A stretch of DNA of 64,000 nt from JANMDU01 sp031418715 (GCA_031418715.1 JANOJL010000056.1:5194-69193); one strand, 5' to 3'. Shown: positions 16,769 through 26,266, counted from the stretch's first letter. The notes: generated from the sequence alone by a model not told the origin. Numbers and translations: made by a program.

Positions 16769-18510
16769 ACTGCACCTCCCGAACCAACCTCATGCGGGAA
16801 ATACTTGATCACGCTGAGCATCGGATTCGGTGCAGCTTGCCCCAAACCGCAAATGCTCGCATCCACCATCACCGTGCTCAAATCATTCAGTGTGGCTTGA
16901 TCCCACACCTTCGCTTCCATTAGCTTCGCAGATTTCTCAGTTCCCACGCGGCAAGGCGTGCACTGCCCGCAGCTCTCATGCGCGAAGAATTTCATCATAT
17001 TGAGTGCGGCGTTTCTTGCTGCGTCATGCTGACTGAGCACAATCACCGCCGCGCTGCCAATGAAGCAACCATATGGCTGCAAGGTATCAAAATCCAGTGG
17101 TACATGCGAGAGCGATGCAGGCAAGATGCCGCCGCTCGCACCGCCCGGTAAGTACGCATACAACTCATGGCCATCTTGCATACCGCCACAATATTCATCA
17201 ATCAACTCACGCACGCTGATCCCCGCTGGCGCGAGCTTCACACCCAGATTTTTCACACGCCCGCTCATGCTGAAACTGCGCAAGCCTTTGCGACCATTTC
17301 TTCCATGCGAAGCAAACCACTCACCGCCTTTTTCCACAATCTCGCGCACCCAATACAGCGTTTCAAAATTGTGCTGCAGCGTCGGGCGGCCAAAGAGACC
17401 GACCTTCGCGATGTAAGGCGGGCGCATGCGCGGTTCGCCGCGTTTGCCTTCTATGCTTTCAATCATCGCGGATTCTTCGCCGCATATATAAGCTCCCGCT
17501 CCGCGCCGCAACTCGATCTTCGGCAGCTCGCAGGGAGGATTCGCTTGCAGCTTCGCCAATTCAAGGTTAAGCATCTCACGCAGCTCATGGTATTCATCGC
17601 GCAGATAAATATAAATCGCATCGACTCCAACCACGTGCGCAGCAATCAACATACCCTCTAAAAACCGATGCGGATCACGCTCCAAATACCAGCGGTCTTT
17701 AAAAGTACCCGGCTCACCTTCGTCGATATTGATAGCCATCAACCTTGGACTGGGTTGTTCTTTCACGATGCGCCACTTGTGCCCCGCAGGAAAACCTGCA
17801 CCACCCAAACCGCGCAAACCCGCGTGTTCCAAAGCCGCGATGATGCTCTCACCATCGCGTTCACCCGATGCCATTGCTCGCAGCAGCGCATAACCACTTT
17901 GCTTTTGATAATCCTCAAACGCTATTAATTCAATAGCACTATACGAACGTTCTATAACGGTTAGAAGCTGATTTTGCTTAAATAATTGCACCACAGAAGA
18001 GACGTTGGCATATCCCACATTCCTTTGCCCCACAGTCACCGCAGGCGCTTGCTCGCAGCGCCCAATGCAAGGCACAGGCTCTACTTTCACATCCGCTTGC
18101 AGCAGCGCAGGCAGCTTAGTCAAAAGCTCTTTACTACCTACCATCTCACACGAAAGCCCATTGCACACACGGATGCGCAAGTTTGGTGCAGTTTCGCTAT
18201 CGCGCAAAATTTCAAAGTGATGGTAAAAAGAAGCGACTTCAAACACCTCTGCTTGAGACAGCTTCATCAGCTCTGCCAGCGCAGCGATATGCCTTTCAAA
18301 CACCGCGCCAAACGCATCGTTCAACGCATGCAAATATTCAATCAGAAGATCACGGCGAAACGGCTGCTGCACATCTCCCGCCCAGACTTTTTGCATAAGA
18401 GCATGCACTTCCTCTCGCGCCTGCGGCAACACCTGCCGCCCTTTGAGCTGCGCACGCGGTTTTCGGATCTCGTCCACACGAACTGTGAATTGGCTCTGAA
18501 CAGGTTGCAT
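16765..18510 (-). CDS. Formate dehydrogenase gamma-beta fusion (FdsG-FdsB)
   Basis: A 581-residue protein joining two subunits that are usually separate. Residues about 1-170 are NuoE/FdsG-like with a 2Fe-2S site (CNGLSCEMVG and CIGRCEQAP). From about residue 215 the protein is NuoF/FdsB-like: FMN/NADH loop GLRGLGGAGFPAGHKW, NIDEGEPGTFKDRW, and the 4Fe-4S motif ESCGQCTPCRVG. It passes electrons from the FdsA Mo centre to NAD+. The linker LLTVIERSYSAIELIAFE is encoded by an intact palindromic repeat (17921-17984). It overlaps fdsA by 4 bp and lies 25 bp after fghA, in a run of genes read from boxC. Confidence 0.92.
   Translation of the reverse strand: MQPVQSQFTVRVDEIRKPRAQLKGRQVLPQAREEVHALMQKVWAGDVQQPFRRDLLIEYLHALNDAFGAVFERHIAALAELMKLSQAEVFEVASFYHHFEILRDSETAPNLRIRVCNGLSCEMVGSKELLTKLPALLQADVKVEPVPCIGRCEQAPAVTVGQRNVGYANVSSVVQLFKQNQLLTVIERSYSAIELIAFEDYQKQSGYALLRAMASGERDGESIIAALEHAGLRGLGGAGFPAGHKWRIVKEQPSPRLMAINIDEGEPGTFKDRWYLERDPHRFLEGMLIAAHVVGVDAIYIYLRDEYHELREMLNLELAKLQANPPCELPKIELRRGAGAYICGEESAMIESIEGKRGEPRMRPPYIAKVGLFGRPTLQHNFETLYWVREIVEKGGEWFASHGRNGRKGLRSFSMSGRVKNLGVKLAPAGISVRELIDEYCGGMQDGHELYAYLPGGASGGILPASLSHVPLDFDTLQPYGCFIGSAAVIVLSQHDAARNAALNMMKFFAHESCGQCTPCRVGTEKSAKLMEAKVWDQATLNDLSTVMVDASICGLGQAAPNPMLSVIKYFPHEVGSGGAV
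17921..17984 (+). repeat. Palindromic repeat, copy 6 (joint of FdsG-FdsB fusion)
   Basis: GCTATTAATTCAATAGCA, then TTCTATAACGGTTAGAAGC, then TGATTTTGCTTAAATAAT. The full-length form including the tail is kept. It is read antisense in the gene, giving VIERSYSAIELIAF. Confidence 0.85.
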
Positions 18511-18535
18511 GGCAGTCAGTTAGAAAAATCAAGCT

Positions 18536-19396
18536 TCAGGTCGTACAAAGCGACTTGGCGTGATGCCGCAGATGTCGCTCGATGAAGCTCGCAATAAAGT
18601 AATAACCATGGTCATAGCCTTCGTGGCGATTCAGCTCCAAGCTTTGATTCACTTGCTGGCAAGCGGCTTCAAACAGATGAGGATGCAACTGTTCGCTCAA
18701 AAATTTATCGGCCAAGCCTTGATCTATCAAAATACTGTGAGGTAGCAAAGCCTTGCCGCGAGCGAGCATCAGTGCGGTGGCATCGTGCTGCGTCCATTGG
18801 CTCTCATTGCTTCCCAGATAGCCTGCGAAAGCTTTGCGCCCCCAAGGGCATTGCGTGGGTGCGCAGATGGGCGCGAGTGCAGAGAGCGAATTGAAGACGC
18901 CTTCATGGCGCAAAGCCAGGGTGAGCGCGCCATGCCCGCCCATCGAGTGACCCATGATGCCCAGTCGATTCCCATCGATTGGCAACTGCTGGCTGATTTG
19001 AATCAGCAGCTCTTGCATGAGATAGCTCTCCATGCGCCAGTGCGCGCTCCATGGCTTTTCAGTCGCATCCAGATAGAAGCCTGCAGCCACGCCAAAATCC
19101 CAACTATCAGCCTGCCCCGCCACCTGAGTGTTTCTCGGGCTGGTATCCGGCGCGATCAAAGCCAAGCCCAGCTCGGCAGCCACGCGCTGCGCACCTGCTT
19201 TGGTGGGGAAGGTTTCTTCATTGCAGGTCAGGCCTGACAAATATATAACGGCTGGCACAGCACCGTTCTTGACAGCAGGTGGCATATAAACAGCGAAGCG
19301 CATGGGCAAGCCAATTTGCGCAGAGTCATGCTCATAGAAAGACTGCGTGCCGCCAAAGCAGGCATGCGCACTGAGCAAACGAAAAGAGTCACTCAT
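18536..19396 (-). CDS. fghA: S-formylglutathione hydrolase
   Basis: A 286-residue esterase that hydrolyses S-formylglutathione to formate and glutathione, the second step of formaldehyde detoxification. The nucleophile elbow is GHSMGGHGALTLAL. The conserved LSGLTCNEETFPTKAGAQR and the end region RHEGYDHGYYFIASFIERH supply the remaining family blocks, including the catalytic His in DHGYYF. ATG 19396 (MSDSFR) is chosen; the TTG two codons upstream overlaps the frmA stop. It lies 2 bp after frmA, so the two are surely co-transcribed. Its product formate feeds the FDH encoded next. Confidence 0.94.
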   Translation of the reverse strand: MSDSFRLLSAHACFGGTQSFYEHDSAQIGLPMRFAVYMPPAVKNGAVPAVIYLSGLTCNEETFPTKAGAQRVAAELGLALIAPDTSPRNTQVAGQADSWDFGVAAGFYLDATEKPWSAHWRMESYLMQELLIQISQQLPIDGNRLGIMGHSMGGHGALTLALRHEGVFNSLSALAPICAPTQCPWGRKAFAGYLGSNESQWTQHDATALMLARGKALLPHSILIDQGLADKFLSEQLHPHLFEAACQQVNQSLELNRHEGYDHGYYFIASFIERHLRHHAKSLCTT

Positions 19397-19398
19397 GA

Positions 19399-20508
19399 TC
19401 AAAAGTGAATCACAGTGCGGATGGATTTGCCTTCGTGCATCAAATCAAAAGCCTCGTTGATTTGCGCCAACGGCATCGTGTGCGTCACAAACGGGTCAAG
19501 CTCAATTTCCCCGCTCATCGCTTGCTCCACCATACCGGGCAGCTGCGTGCGCCCCTTCACGCCGCCAAAAGCCGAGCCACGCCAAACGCGCCCCGTCACC
19601 AATTGGAAAGGTCGCGTCGTAATCTCCTGCCCAGCTCCAGCCACACCAATGATGATGCTCTCGCCCCAGCCCTTGTGACAACACTCCAACGCCGCGCGCA
19701 TCACATGCACATTGCCAATGCATTCAAACGAAAATTCCACACCACCATCCGTCATATCCACGATGACTTCTTGAATGGGTTTGCCATAGTCTTTCGGGTT
19801 GATGCAATCGGTCGCGCCAAAATGCCGCGCAAGATCAAACTTACTGGGGTTGGTATCGATAGCAATGATGCGTCCCGCCTTGGCCTGCCTGGCGCCCTGC
19901 ACCACGGCTAATCCAATGCCACCCAAGCCAAACACAGCCACCGTATCACCCGGTTTGACCTTGGCCGTGTTGTGCACTGCTCCCAATCCCGTGGTCACGC
20001 CGCAGCCGAGCAAGCAAACCTTTTCAGGATCAGCGGCCTGATTGATCTTAGCCAGTGAAATTTCATTCACCACGGTGTACTCGCTGAAAGTTGAACAACC
20101 CATGTAATGATAAATCGGCTTGCCTTGGTAAGAGAAGCGACTTGTGCCATCGGGCATCAAACCCTTTCCCTGTGTCGCTCGCACTTTCTGGCAAAGATTG
20201 GTTTTACCAGACTTACAAAATTTGCATTCACGGCATTCAGCGGTGTACAAAGGGATCACATGATCGCCCGGCTTCAAGCTGGTGACACCCTCGCCCACTT
20301 GCACCACGATTCCAGCACCTTCGTGGCCGAGTACGGCCGGAAAGATGCCCTCTGGATCATCGCCCGAGAGGGTGAAAGCATCGGTATGGCACACGCCAGA
20401 GTGCGTGATTTTGACGAGCACCTCACCTTGCCTTGGCGGCGCCACATCGATTTCAACTATTTGTAAAGGTTTGCCAGCTTCAAAGGCAACTGCGGCACGT
20501 GATTTCAT
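19399..20508 (-). CDS. frmA: S-(hydroxymethyl)glutathione dehydrogenase / class III alcohol dehydrogenase
   Basis: A 369-residue zinc alcohol dehydrogenase that oxidises the formaldehyde-glutathione adduct with NAD+. Catalytic zinc ligands are in SGVCHTDAFTLSG and GHEGAGIVVQVG. The structural zinc has four cysteines (CRECKFCKSGKTNLC). The Rossmann motif is VFGLGGIGLAVVQGA. The SRFSYQGKPIYHYMGCSTFSEY block is specific to class III enzymes. It is followed after 2 bp by fghA. A 60-bp gap to pcaF upstream could hold its own promoter. No frmR-type regulator is adjacent. Confidence 0.95.
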   Translation of the reverse strand: MKSRAAVAFEAGKPLQIVEIDVAPPRQGEVLVKITHSGVCHTDAFTLSGDDPEGIFPAVLGHEGAGIVVQVGEGVTSLKPGDHVIPLYTAECRECKFCKSGKTNLCQKVRATQGKGLMPDGTSRFSYQGKPIYHYMGCSTFSEYTVVNEISLAKINQAADPEKVCLLGCGVTTGLGAVHNTAKVKPGDTVAVFGLGGIGLAVVQGARQAKAGRIIAIDTNPSKFDLARHFGATDCINPKDYGKPIQEVIVDMTDGGVEFSFECIGNVHVMRAALECCHKGWGESIIIGVAGAGQEITTRPFQLVTGRVWRGSAFGGVKGRTQLPGMVEQAMSGEIELDPFVTHTMPLAQINEAFDLMHEGKSIRTVIHF

Positions 20509-20568
20509 GGTGGTATCTGTCCTGAGTGATCTGAAAAACTAAGAATGCAGACCTCTTGAGCCCACGCT

Positions 20569-21771
20569 TCACACTCTTTCGAGAATAACCGCAATCCCCT
20601 GCCCAACACCAATGCACATCGTGCAAAGGGCATAGCGACCCTTGATTTTGTGCAATTGATTCACCGCTGTGGTCGCGAGCCGAGCGCCCGATGCGCCTAG
20701 CGGATGGCCGAGTGCAATCGCACCGCCGTTCGGGTTCACTATTGCATCATCATCCTTCAAACCGAGATCACGCAGCACCGCCAAGCCTTGCGCTGCGAAG
20801 GCCTCGTTCAACTCAATCACATCCATTTGCGCAAGCGTCAACCCCGTGAGCTGCAACACCTTGCGCGTTGCAGGCGCAGGGCCGATGCCCATGATGCGCG
20901 GCGGCACGCCCGCCGTGGCCATGCCGACGACGCGGGCTTTCAGGGTGAGGCCGAATTTCGCAGCCGTTTTCTCGTCAGCCAACAGCAAAGCGCAGGCGCC
21001 ATCGTTCACGCCGCTGGCATTGCCTGCGGTGACTGTGCCATCTGGCTTCACGATCGCTTTTAGCTTGCCCAGCGCTTCCATCGAAGTCTCGCGCGGATGC
21101 TCGTCTTGGCTGACGATGATGGGATCGCCTTTCTTTTGGGGAATCGCGACGTGTGTGATCTCAGCATCAAAATAACCCGATTTCTGCGCAGCTACTGCTT
21201 TCATCTGGCTGCTCAGAGCCATGCGATCTTGCGCTTCGCGCTCTATCTTGTATTCCGTCGCCACGTTCTCAGCCGTCTCAGGCATCGAATCGACGCCGTA
21301 TTTTTCTTTCATGATCTTGTTGATGAAACGCCAGCCAATCGTGGTGTCATGAATCTCTGCGGAACGGCTGAAAGCGCTCGTGGCTTTGGGCATCACAAAA
21401 GGCGCACGGCTCATGCTCTCTACGCCGCCCGCGATCATGAGCGTAGCTTCTCCCGCACGAATGGCGCGGGCTGCTGTGCCCAAAGCATCTAAGCCTGAGC
21501 CGCAAAGGCGGTTCACCGTGCTACCTGGAACTTGATAAGGCAAGCCTGCCAAGAGAGAAGCCATATGCGCCACATTGCGATTGTCTTCGCCCGCCTGATT
21601 CACGCAGCCGTAGATCACATCGGTGACGGCTTCCCAATCCACGCCCGTGTTACGCGCCATCAAGGCTTTTAGCGGAATCGCGCCGAGGTCATCGGTACGC
21701 ACGGACGAGAGTGCACCGCCGTAGCGACCAAAAGGTGTGCGGATGGCGTCGACGATATAGGCGTGATTCAT
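20569..21771 (-). CDS. pcaF: 3-oxoadipyl-CoA thiolase
   Basis: A 400-residue thiolase cleaving 3-oxoadipyl-CoA to succinyl-CoA and acetyl-CoA. The acyl-accepting Cys is in VNRLCGSGLDALG. The C-terminal blocks are GGAIALGHPLGASGARL and CTMCIGVGQGIAVI, with the catalytic His and Cys. GGVESMSRAPFVM and the DDLGAIPLKALM start match PcaF/PaaJ-type thiolases rather than acetoacetyl-CoA thiolases. It is 9 bp after boxA, so it is best read as the last step of the box benzoate pathway. Acetyl-CoA acetyltransferase activity remains possible. Confidence 0.88.
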   Translation of the reverse strand: MNHAYIVDAIRTPFGRYGGALSSVRTDDLGAIPLKALMARNTGVDWEAVTDVIYGCVNQAGEDNRNVAHMASLLAGLPYQVPGSTVNRLCGSGLDALGTAARAIRAGEATLMIAGGVESMSRAPFVMPKATSAFSRSAEIHDTTIGWRFINKIMKEKYGVDSMPETAENVATEYKIEREAQDRMALSSQMKAVAAQKSGYFDAEITHVAIPQKKGDPIIVSQDEHPRETSMEALGKLKAIVKPDGTVTAGNASGVNDGACALLLADEKTAAKFGLTLKARVVGMATAGVPPRIMGIGPAPATRKVLQLTGLTLAQMDVIELNEAFAAQGLAVLRDLGLKDDDAIVNPNGGAIALGHPLGASGARLATTAVNQLHKIKGRYALCTMCIGVGQGIAVILERV

Positions 21772-21780
21772 GTTGGGCGT

Positions 21781-23088
21781 TCAATAGGTTTCGAGGTGCA
21801 GGCGACCTTCTTTTTTCAAGGCACTGCCTATCGTATCCCAGCTCAGACCCACCGTATCGGCAATGTCTTTGAGCGCCAGCACCACGCCCTCCTCCATGGC
21901 TTTGAGGCCGCAAACGTAGAAGTAGGCGTTCGGGTCTCGCAGCAAAACGGCGAGGTCAGCCGCGCGCTCGCGCATCGCATCCTGCGCATAGCGCTTGCGC
22001 TGACCCGTTTCGCGAGAATAGCAAAATTCGGTATCGATAAAGTCTTTGGGCAACTGCTGCAAAGGGCCGAAATAAGGCAGTTCGGCTTGCGTTCGAGCGC
22101 CGAAAAAAAGCATGAGTTTGCCGCCCTCGAATTTACCGGTAGCGCGGAGACGACGTCGCCATTCCGTCATCGCGCGCATCGGTGCAGAGCCCGTGCCGGT
22201 GCAAATCATCACGATGTGGCTCTTCGGATGATTAGGCATCAAAAAGCTGCTACCAAACGGCCCAATCACTTCGACCTTGTCACCCACTTTCAAATCACAC
22301 ATGAAATTGCTGCCCACACCACGCACGGGTTTGCCGGAATGGTCTTGCAAGACGCGCTTGATGGTGAGGGAGCCATTGTTGTAACCGGGCCGTTCACCAT
22401 TGCGCGGGCTGGCGATCGAGTATTGCCTGGCGTGATGGGGCTTGCCACGCTCATCCAAGCCCGGCGGGATGATGCCGATGCTCTGGCCTTCCAATATGGG
22501 AAAAGGCATGCTACCGAAATCGAGCACGATATGGTGCGTGTCGTAATCTGAGCCGGCCGTCTTACCGACTTCTGTGACGCGAACATTGCCGGTCACGGTT
22601 GCGGTGATGGTTTTCTGCGTTGCTTTGGGGCCGTAGAGATTCGTGTACGCATGCGCGGCAGACCAAGGTGGTAGCGTGGCGCTGTAGTTGGGCATCGTAT
22701 CGGCGTTTACAGATACTACTGAATTGATAGCAATGTGCGCACATTCTGTGCCAGCGACTGGCACTTTTTCGTCTGAAACAGCCTCAGAAACACCCATTTC
22801 AGCCAATTGCGTCTCGGACAGCTCAGCAGGCAGATCGTCCCACGTCAATTGCTCGGTCGTGGAATAGGCTTTGACTTTTGGCACGTTACGCCAATTGTCA
22901 ATCGAACCCGTGGGGCAAGGCGAGATACAGGCCATGCACAGGTTGCACTTGTCCGCATCCACCACATAGTTGCGATCATCGTGCGTGATCGCACCCACAG
23001 GACAGGTCGCCTCGCAGGTGTTGCAGCGGATGCAGATGACTGGGTCGATGAGGTGTTGCTTGATCAAACCTGTCTCGTTAGCACCCAT
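21781..23088 (-). CDS. boxA: Benzoyl-CoA 2,3-epoxidase, reductase subunit BoxA
   Basis: A 435-residue iron-sulfur flavoprotein that passes electrons from NADPH to BoxB. The N-terminal ferredoxin domain has two 4Fe-4S motifs (CIRCNTCEATCPVGAI, CNLCMACISPCPTGSI). A variable linker (about residues 80-140) follows, then an FNR-like reductase: FAD-binding ARQYSIASPRNGERPG, GSNFMCDLKVGDKVEV, NADP loop MICTGTGSAPMRAM and YFYVCGLKAMEEGV. The linker contains a palindromic-repeat copy coding TECAHIAINSVV. It lies 9 bp after boxB and 9 bp before pcaF in the same operon. Confidence 0.94.
   Translation of the reverse strand: MGANETGLIKQHLIDPVICIRCNTCEATCPVGAITHDDRNYVVDADKCNLCMACISPCPTGSIDNWRNVPKVKAYSTTEQLTWDDLPAELSETQLAEMGVSEAVSDEKVPVAGTECAHIAINSVVSVNADTMPNYSATLPPWSAAHAYTNLYGPKATQKTITATVTGNVRVTEVGKTAGSDYDTHHIVLDFGSMPFPILEGQSIGIIPPGLDERGKPHHARQYSIASPRNGERPGYNNGSLTIKRVLQDHSGKPVRGVGSNFMCDLKVGDKVEVIGPFGSSFLMPNHPKSHIVMICTGTGSAPMRAMTEWRRRLRATGKFEGGKLMLFFGARTQAELPYFGPLQQLPKDFIDTEFCYSRETGQRKRYAQDAMRERAADLAVLLRDPNAYFYVCGLKAMEEGVVLALKDIADTVGLSWDTIGSALKKEGRLHLETY
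22714..22763 (+). repeat. Palindromic repeat, copy 7 (boxA interdomain linker)
   Basis: ACTACTGAATTGATAGCA, then TGCGCACATTCTGTGCC and GACTGGC. It is read antisense in boxA, giving TECAHIAINSVV. The right half is worn. Confidence 0.65.
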
Positions 23089-23097
23089 GGCGTACCT

Positions 23098-24522
23098 TTA
23101 GTTAAATCGAACGTAGTCGAAGTCTACAAGCTGGCGGTTGATACCCATCGCAGGTGGCGCGATCCAATTGGCAAACTTACCCGGCTCGACCACGCGGCCC
23201 ATCAGGCTCGCGACGAATGCACGATCTTCGGCGCTTGGCAACCACTCGTCGACCTTCGCATTCCACTCGGCTTGACTCAGCACGCGGCCATCTGGAGAGA
23301 CCTTCACGCCGGCCAAGGCGCCAATATTGCGATGGAAGGCTTTGTGCGGCGCTTTCAGCGCAAAGGGGATACCCGCCTTTTCAATGACCTTGTTCCAACG
23401 CCCAACGCCCGCGACAGAATCTTTGATGTAGTCGTCGCGCAGCACTTCGTTGAGCGCATTGAGCATCGGCACTTCCTTGCTCACCAGCTCGCCGCCCAGC
23501 GCTTGCAGCACTTGATAGCTCTGGCCACGCAATTGGTGATCATCCATGCGCTTACCTTCTTCGTAGCGGCCCTTGAGACCGGTGCTGTAGAAGGTGGCGG
23601 CGTTGGAGGATTCATCGGCACCGAAGAGATCGATCGTCACCGAAAAGTGAAAATTCAAGTAGCGCTGCACCGTGGGCAAATCAATCACGCCTGCTGCGCG
23701 AAGCTTTTTCACATCATCGGTCTTCAGTTCATTCATCATCTGGCAAGTGCGCTGAATCACGCGGCTGATACCGCTCTCGCCAACGAACATATGGTGCGCT
23801 TCTTCGGTGAGCATGAACTTGGTCGTGCGCGCCAATGGCTCGAAAGCACTTTCTGCTAGAGCGCAGAGCTGAAATTTACCATCACGATCGGTGAAGTAAG
23901 TGAACATGAAAAAGCTGAGCCAATCCGGTGTTTCTTCGTTGAAGGCCTGCAGGATGCGCGGTGTATCGGCATCGCCGCTGCGACGCTCGAGCAACGCTTC
24001 GGCTTCTTCGCGGCCATCGCGGCCAAAATGCTTGTGCAGCAGATAGACCATCGCCCACAGATGGCGGCCTTCTTCCACATTGATCTGATAGAGATTGCGC
24101 AGGTCGTACATCGAGGGTGCTGTGAGCCCCAAATGCCGCTGCTGCTCGACAGACGCTGGCTCAGTATCGCCCTGCGTGACAATGATGCGGCGCAAATTGG
24201 CGCGGTATTCGCCAGGCACATCGTTCCAAACCTCTTGCCCCATGTGATCACCAAAATGAATTTTGCGATCTTGCTGCGCAGGGTTCAAGAAAATGCCCCA
24301 ACGATAGTCACGCATCTTCACATGCCCAAACTGCGCCCAACCTGCGGGGTCCACGCTCGTGGCGGTGCGTAAATACACATCAGAGGCTTCTGAACCGACA
24401 GGGCCAATCTCATCCCACCAGTTGATGAAATTAGGCTGCCAGCCCTCGAGTGCCCGCTGCAAGGTGCGGTCTTCGCTCAAGTTAACGTTGTTCGGGATTT
24501 TCTCGCTGTAGTTGATGCTCAT
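23098..24522 (-). CDS. boxB: Benzoyl-CoA 2,3-epoxidase, oxygenase subunit BoxB
   Basis: A 474-residue diiron oxygenase that epoxidises benzoyl-CoA at C2-C3. Likely iron ligands lie in NVEEGRHLWAMVYLLHKHFG and LTEEAHHMFVGESG. The ATG at 24522 (MSINYSEKIPNNVNL) is chosen as it starts the family-like N-terminus; the longer frame adds 32 unrelated residues. The blocks FINWWDEIGPVG and DYRWGIFLNP are characteristic of BoxB. The gene lies between boxC and boxA. The 76-bp gap to boxC holds no repeat or obvious terminator. Confidence 0.95.
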   Translation of the reverse strand: MSINYSEKIPNNVNLSEDRTLQRALEGWQPNFINWWDEIGPVGSEASDVYLRTATSVDPAGWAQFGHVKMRDYRWGIFLNPAQQDRKIHFGDHMGQEVWNDVPGEYRANLRRIIVTQGDTEPASVEQQRHLGLTAPSMYDLRNLYQINVEEGRHLWAMVYLLHKHFGRDGREEAEALLERRSGDADTPRILQAFNEETPDWLSFFMFTYFTDRDGKFQLCALAESAFEPLARTTKFMLTEEAHHMFVGESGISRVIQRTCQMMNELKTDDVKKLRAAGVIDLPTVQRYLNFHFSVTIDLFGADESSNAATFYSTGLKGRYEEGKRMDDHQLRGQSYQVLQALGGELVSKEVPMLNALNEVLRDDYIKDSVAGVGRWNKVIEKAGIPFALKAPHKAFHRNIGALAGVKVSPDGRVLSQAEWNAKVDEWLPSAEDRAFVASLMGRVVEPGKFANWIAPPAMGINRQLVDFDYVRFN

Positions 24523-24598
24523 AGTGATTAATTTCAAAACGACGGTGGAGTTTTTTCGGTTACAGCAAGCCACCAGCCTTGCCGTACAACGAGATTTT

Positions 24599-26266
24599 TT
24601 AAACCCGATTCCAATCAAAAGCCGCCTTATCGCCCTTGCCGTAAACCTTCAAAGCACCCTTCTCCCCCACAGCATTTGGCCGTTGGAAGATCCAGTTTTG
24701 CCAAGCGGTTAAGCGGCCAAAGACACGAGTCGCCATGGTCTCGACGCCGTTGAAGCGCAGGTTAGCTTCTAGGCCAGTGAGTGCGTCAGGCGACATGGCT
24801 ACGCGCTCTTCAATGGCGATGCGCACTTCGTCGGCCCAGTCGATGTCGTCCGGATTCGCTGTGACCAAGCCAACGGCGTAGGCAGCATCTGCATCCAGCG
24901 GCTGGCCTGCCACGGCTCTAACGGCATCCAGCGCGGGCTCTTCCTCATAGAAGCGGCGCTGCAAGCGACTCTGATTCGTGGCCATGGGATAGAGGCCGAA
25001 ATTGACATCACTGACGGTGATCTTCGGTGCTTTGGCTTCGTCATCAGGCAAAGCCAGGTGATAGGAGCGGTCGCAGGCCAAGGCCAGCTCCAAGAAAGTG
25101 CCCGCAAAGCATGAGCCTTCTTCGATGAAGGCAAACAAGCTGCGCGATGACACATCGATACGACTCAGCGTGCGGCGCAACATGCCGATGGTTTCGCGCA
25201 CGAACCAGTGGTCTTTGTGCTGCATCAATACAGCGTCCATCGCCAGCACGTTGGCCGCATCGCCTTGCGTCTTCCAAATCCAGGTGCCAATATCCAGCTC
25301 ATTGGTGCGCATCTGCAAAATCGCATCATCCAGCTCACGTGCGAGCACCAAGGGATACCAATTCGATGCTGCGTTTTCGATAGCAGACACCGTAGATTCT
25401 ATGAAGGCAACTGGCGCTTTGACCGTAAAGACTGCAATCCTCTTGGCGCGATCAATCTCAACAGTCACGTTGCTATAACGCAGCGCATCTGCTTCGATGG
25501 TGCAATTCAGAGGTGTGAGTGCTACGCCCTTAGCGCCAGACTCGCCCGCAGGCCGATCGCTCTTCTCGGCCAATTCCAGCGCACGTTTTTGCACCGCTTC
25601 TTGAAACTGCGCAGATTTCACCGCCTGATCCACCAAACGCCATTCCACGGCCTTCTTGCCACGCACGCCTTCCACGCTAGTGCAAAAAATATCGGCTAAA
25701 TCGTGGCGCACTTTGCGCTTATCCGTCACTCGCGTGAGGCCGCCCGTACCAGGTAGCACGCCCAGTAGCGGCACTTCTGGCAGGCTCACTGCCGAGCTGC
25801 GGTCATCCACCAAAATGATTTCATCGCAAGCCAACGCCACTTCGTAGCCGCCGCCCGCGCATGCACCGTTCACTGCCGCGATGAATTTCAAGCCGCTGTG
25901 GGCAGATGAATCTTCCAAACCATTTCGCGTCTCGTTCGTGAACTTGCAGAAATTCACTTTCCAAGCGTGGCTCGATACGCCAAGCATGAAAATATTCGCG
26001 CCCGAGCAAAACACTTTTTCTTTGGCACTGGTCAGCACCACGGTGCGCACTTCGGGATGCTCAAAACGAATGCGGTTGACAGCATCGTGCAGCTCGATGT
26101 CCACACCGAGGTCATAGCTGTTCAATTTCAGCTTGTAGCCGGGGCGCAGACCTGCGTTTTCATCGAAATCGGCCTTGATCGTGGCCACCGGGCCATTGAA
26201 CTCGAGTTTCCAATGTTTGTATTGGCTGGGCTGGGTTTGGTAATTGACGCGAAGATCCGTGCTCAT
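24599..26266 (-). CDS. boxC: 2,3-epoxybenzoyl-CoA dihydrolase BoxC
   Basis: A 555-residue member of the crotonase superfamily. It opens the epoxide of benzoyl-CoA to 3,4-dehydroadipyl-CoA semialdehyde and releases formate. The N-terminal crotonase part shows VFCSGANIFMLG and NGACAGGGYEVALACDE (oxyanion-hole glycines) and PEVPLLGVLPGTGGLTRV. A second, divergent crotonase-like half carries FIEEGSCFAGTFLELALACD. Between the halves a worn palindromic repeat codes FIESTVSAIENAA. It is the first gene of the boxCBA-pcaF run, 69 bp downstream of boxR, with TGCA-type operators in the gap. Formate release links it to the FDH genes downstream. Confidence 0.94.
   Translation of the reverse strand: MSTDLRVNYQTQPSQYKHWKLEFNGPVATIKADFDENAGLRPGYKLKLNSYDLGVDIELHDAVNRIRFEHPEVRTVVLTSAKEKVFCSGANIFMLGVSSHAWKVNFCKFTNETRNGLEDSSAHSGLKFIAAVNGACAGGGYEVALACDEIILVDDRSSAVSLPEVPLLGVLPGTGGLTRVTDKRKVRHDLADIFCTSVEGVRGKKAVEWRLVDQAVKSAQFQEAVQKRALELAEKSDRPAGESGAKGVALTPLNCTIEADALRYSNVTVEIDRAKRIAVFTVKAPVAFIESTVSAIENAASNWYPLVLARELDDAILQMRTNELDIGTWIWKTQGDAANVLAMDAVLMQHKDHWFVRETIGMLRRTLSRIDVSSRSLFAFIEEGSCFAGTFLELALACDRSYHLALPDDEAKAPKITVSDVNFGLYPMATNQSRLQRRFYEEEPALDAVRAVAGQPLDADAAYAVGLVTANPDDIDWADEVRIAIEERVAMSPDALTGLEANLRFNGVETMATRVFGRLTAWQNWIFQRPNAVGEKGALKVYGKGDKAAFDWNRV
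25368..25414 (+). repeat. Palindromic repeat, copy 8 (worn, inside boxC)
   Basis: TTTTCGATAGCA, then GTAGATTCTATGAAGGC and AACTGGC. It is read antisense in boxC as FIESTVSAIENAA, in the same frame as copies 6, 7, 11 and 16. It is degenerate, so less certain. Confidence 0.5.

Noticed and set aside
19230..19260. ATATATAACGGCTGGC in fghA looks like part of the palindromic repeat
   Set aside because: The residues VIYLSGLTC are a conserved block of S-formylglutathione hydrolases and the left palindrome is missing, so it is probably coincidence.
24523..24618. Longer boxB start
   Set aside because: The added 32 residues are rich in Cys/Arg and overlap the end of boxC; MSINYSEK begins the recognisable BoxB sequence.
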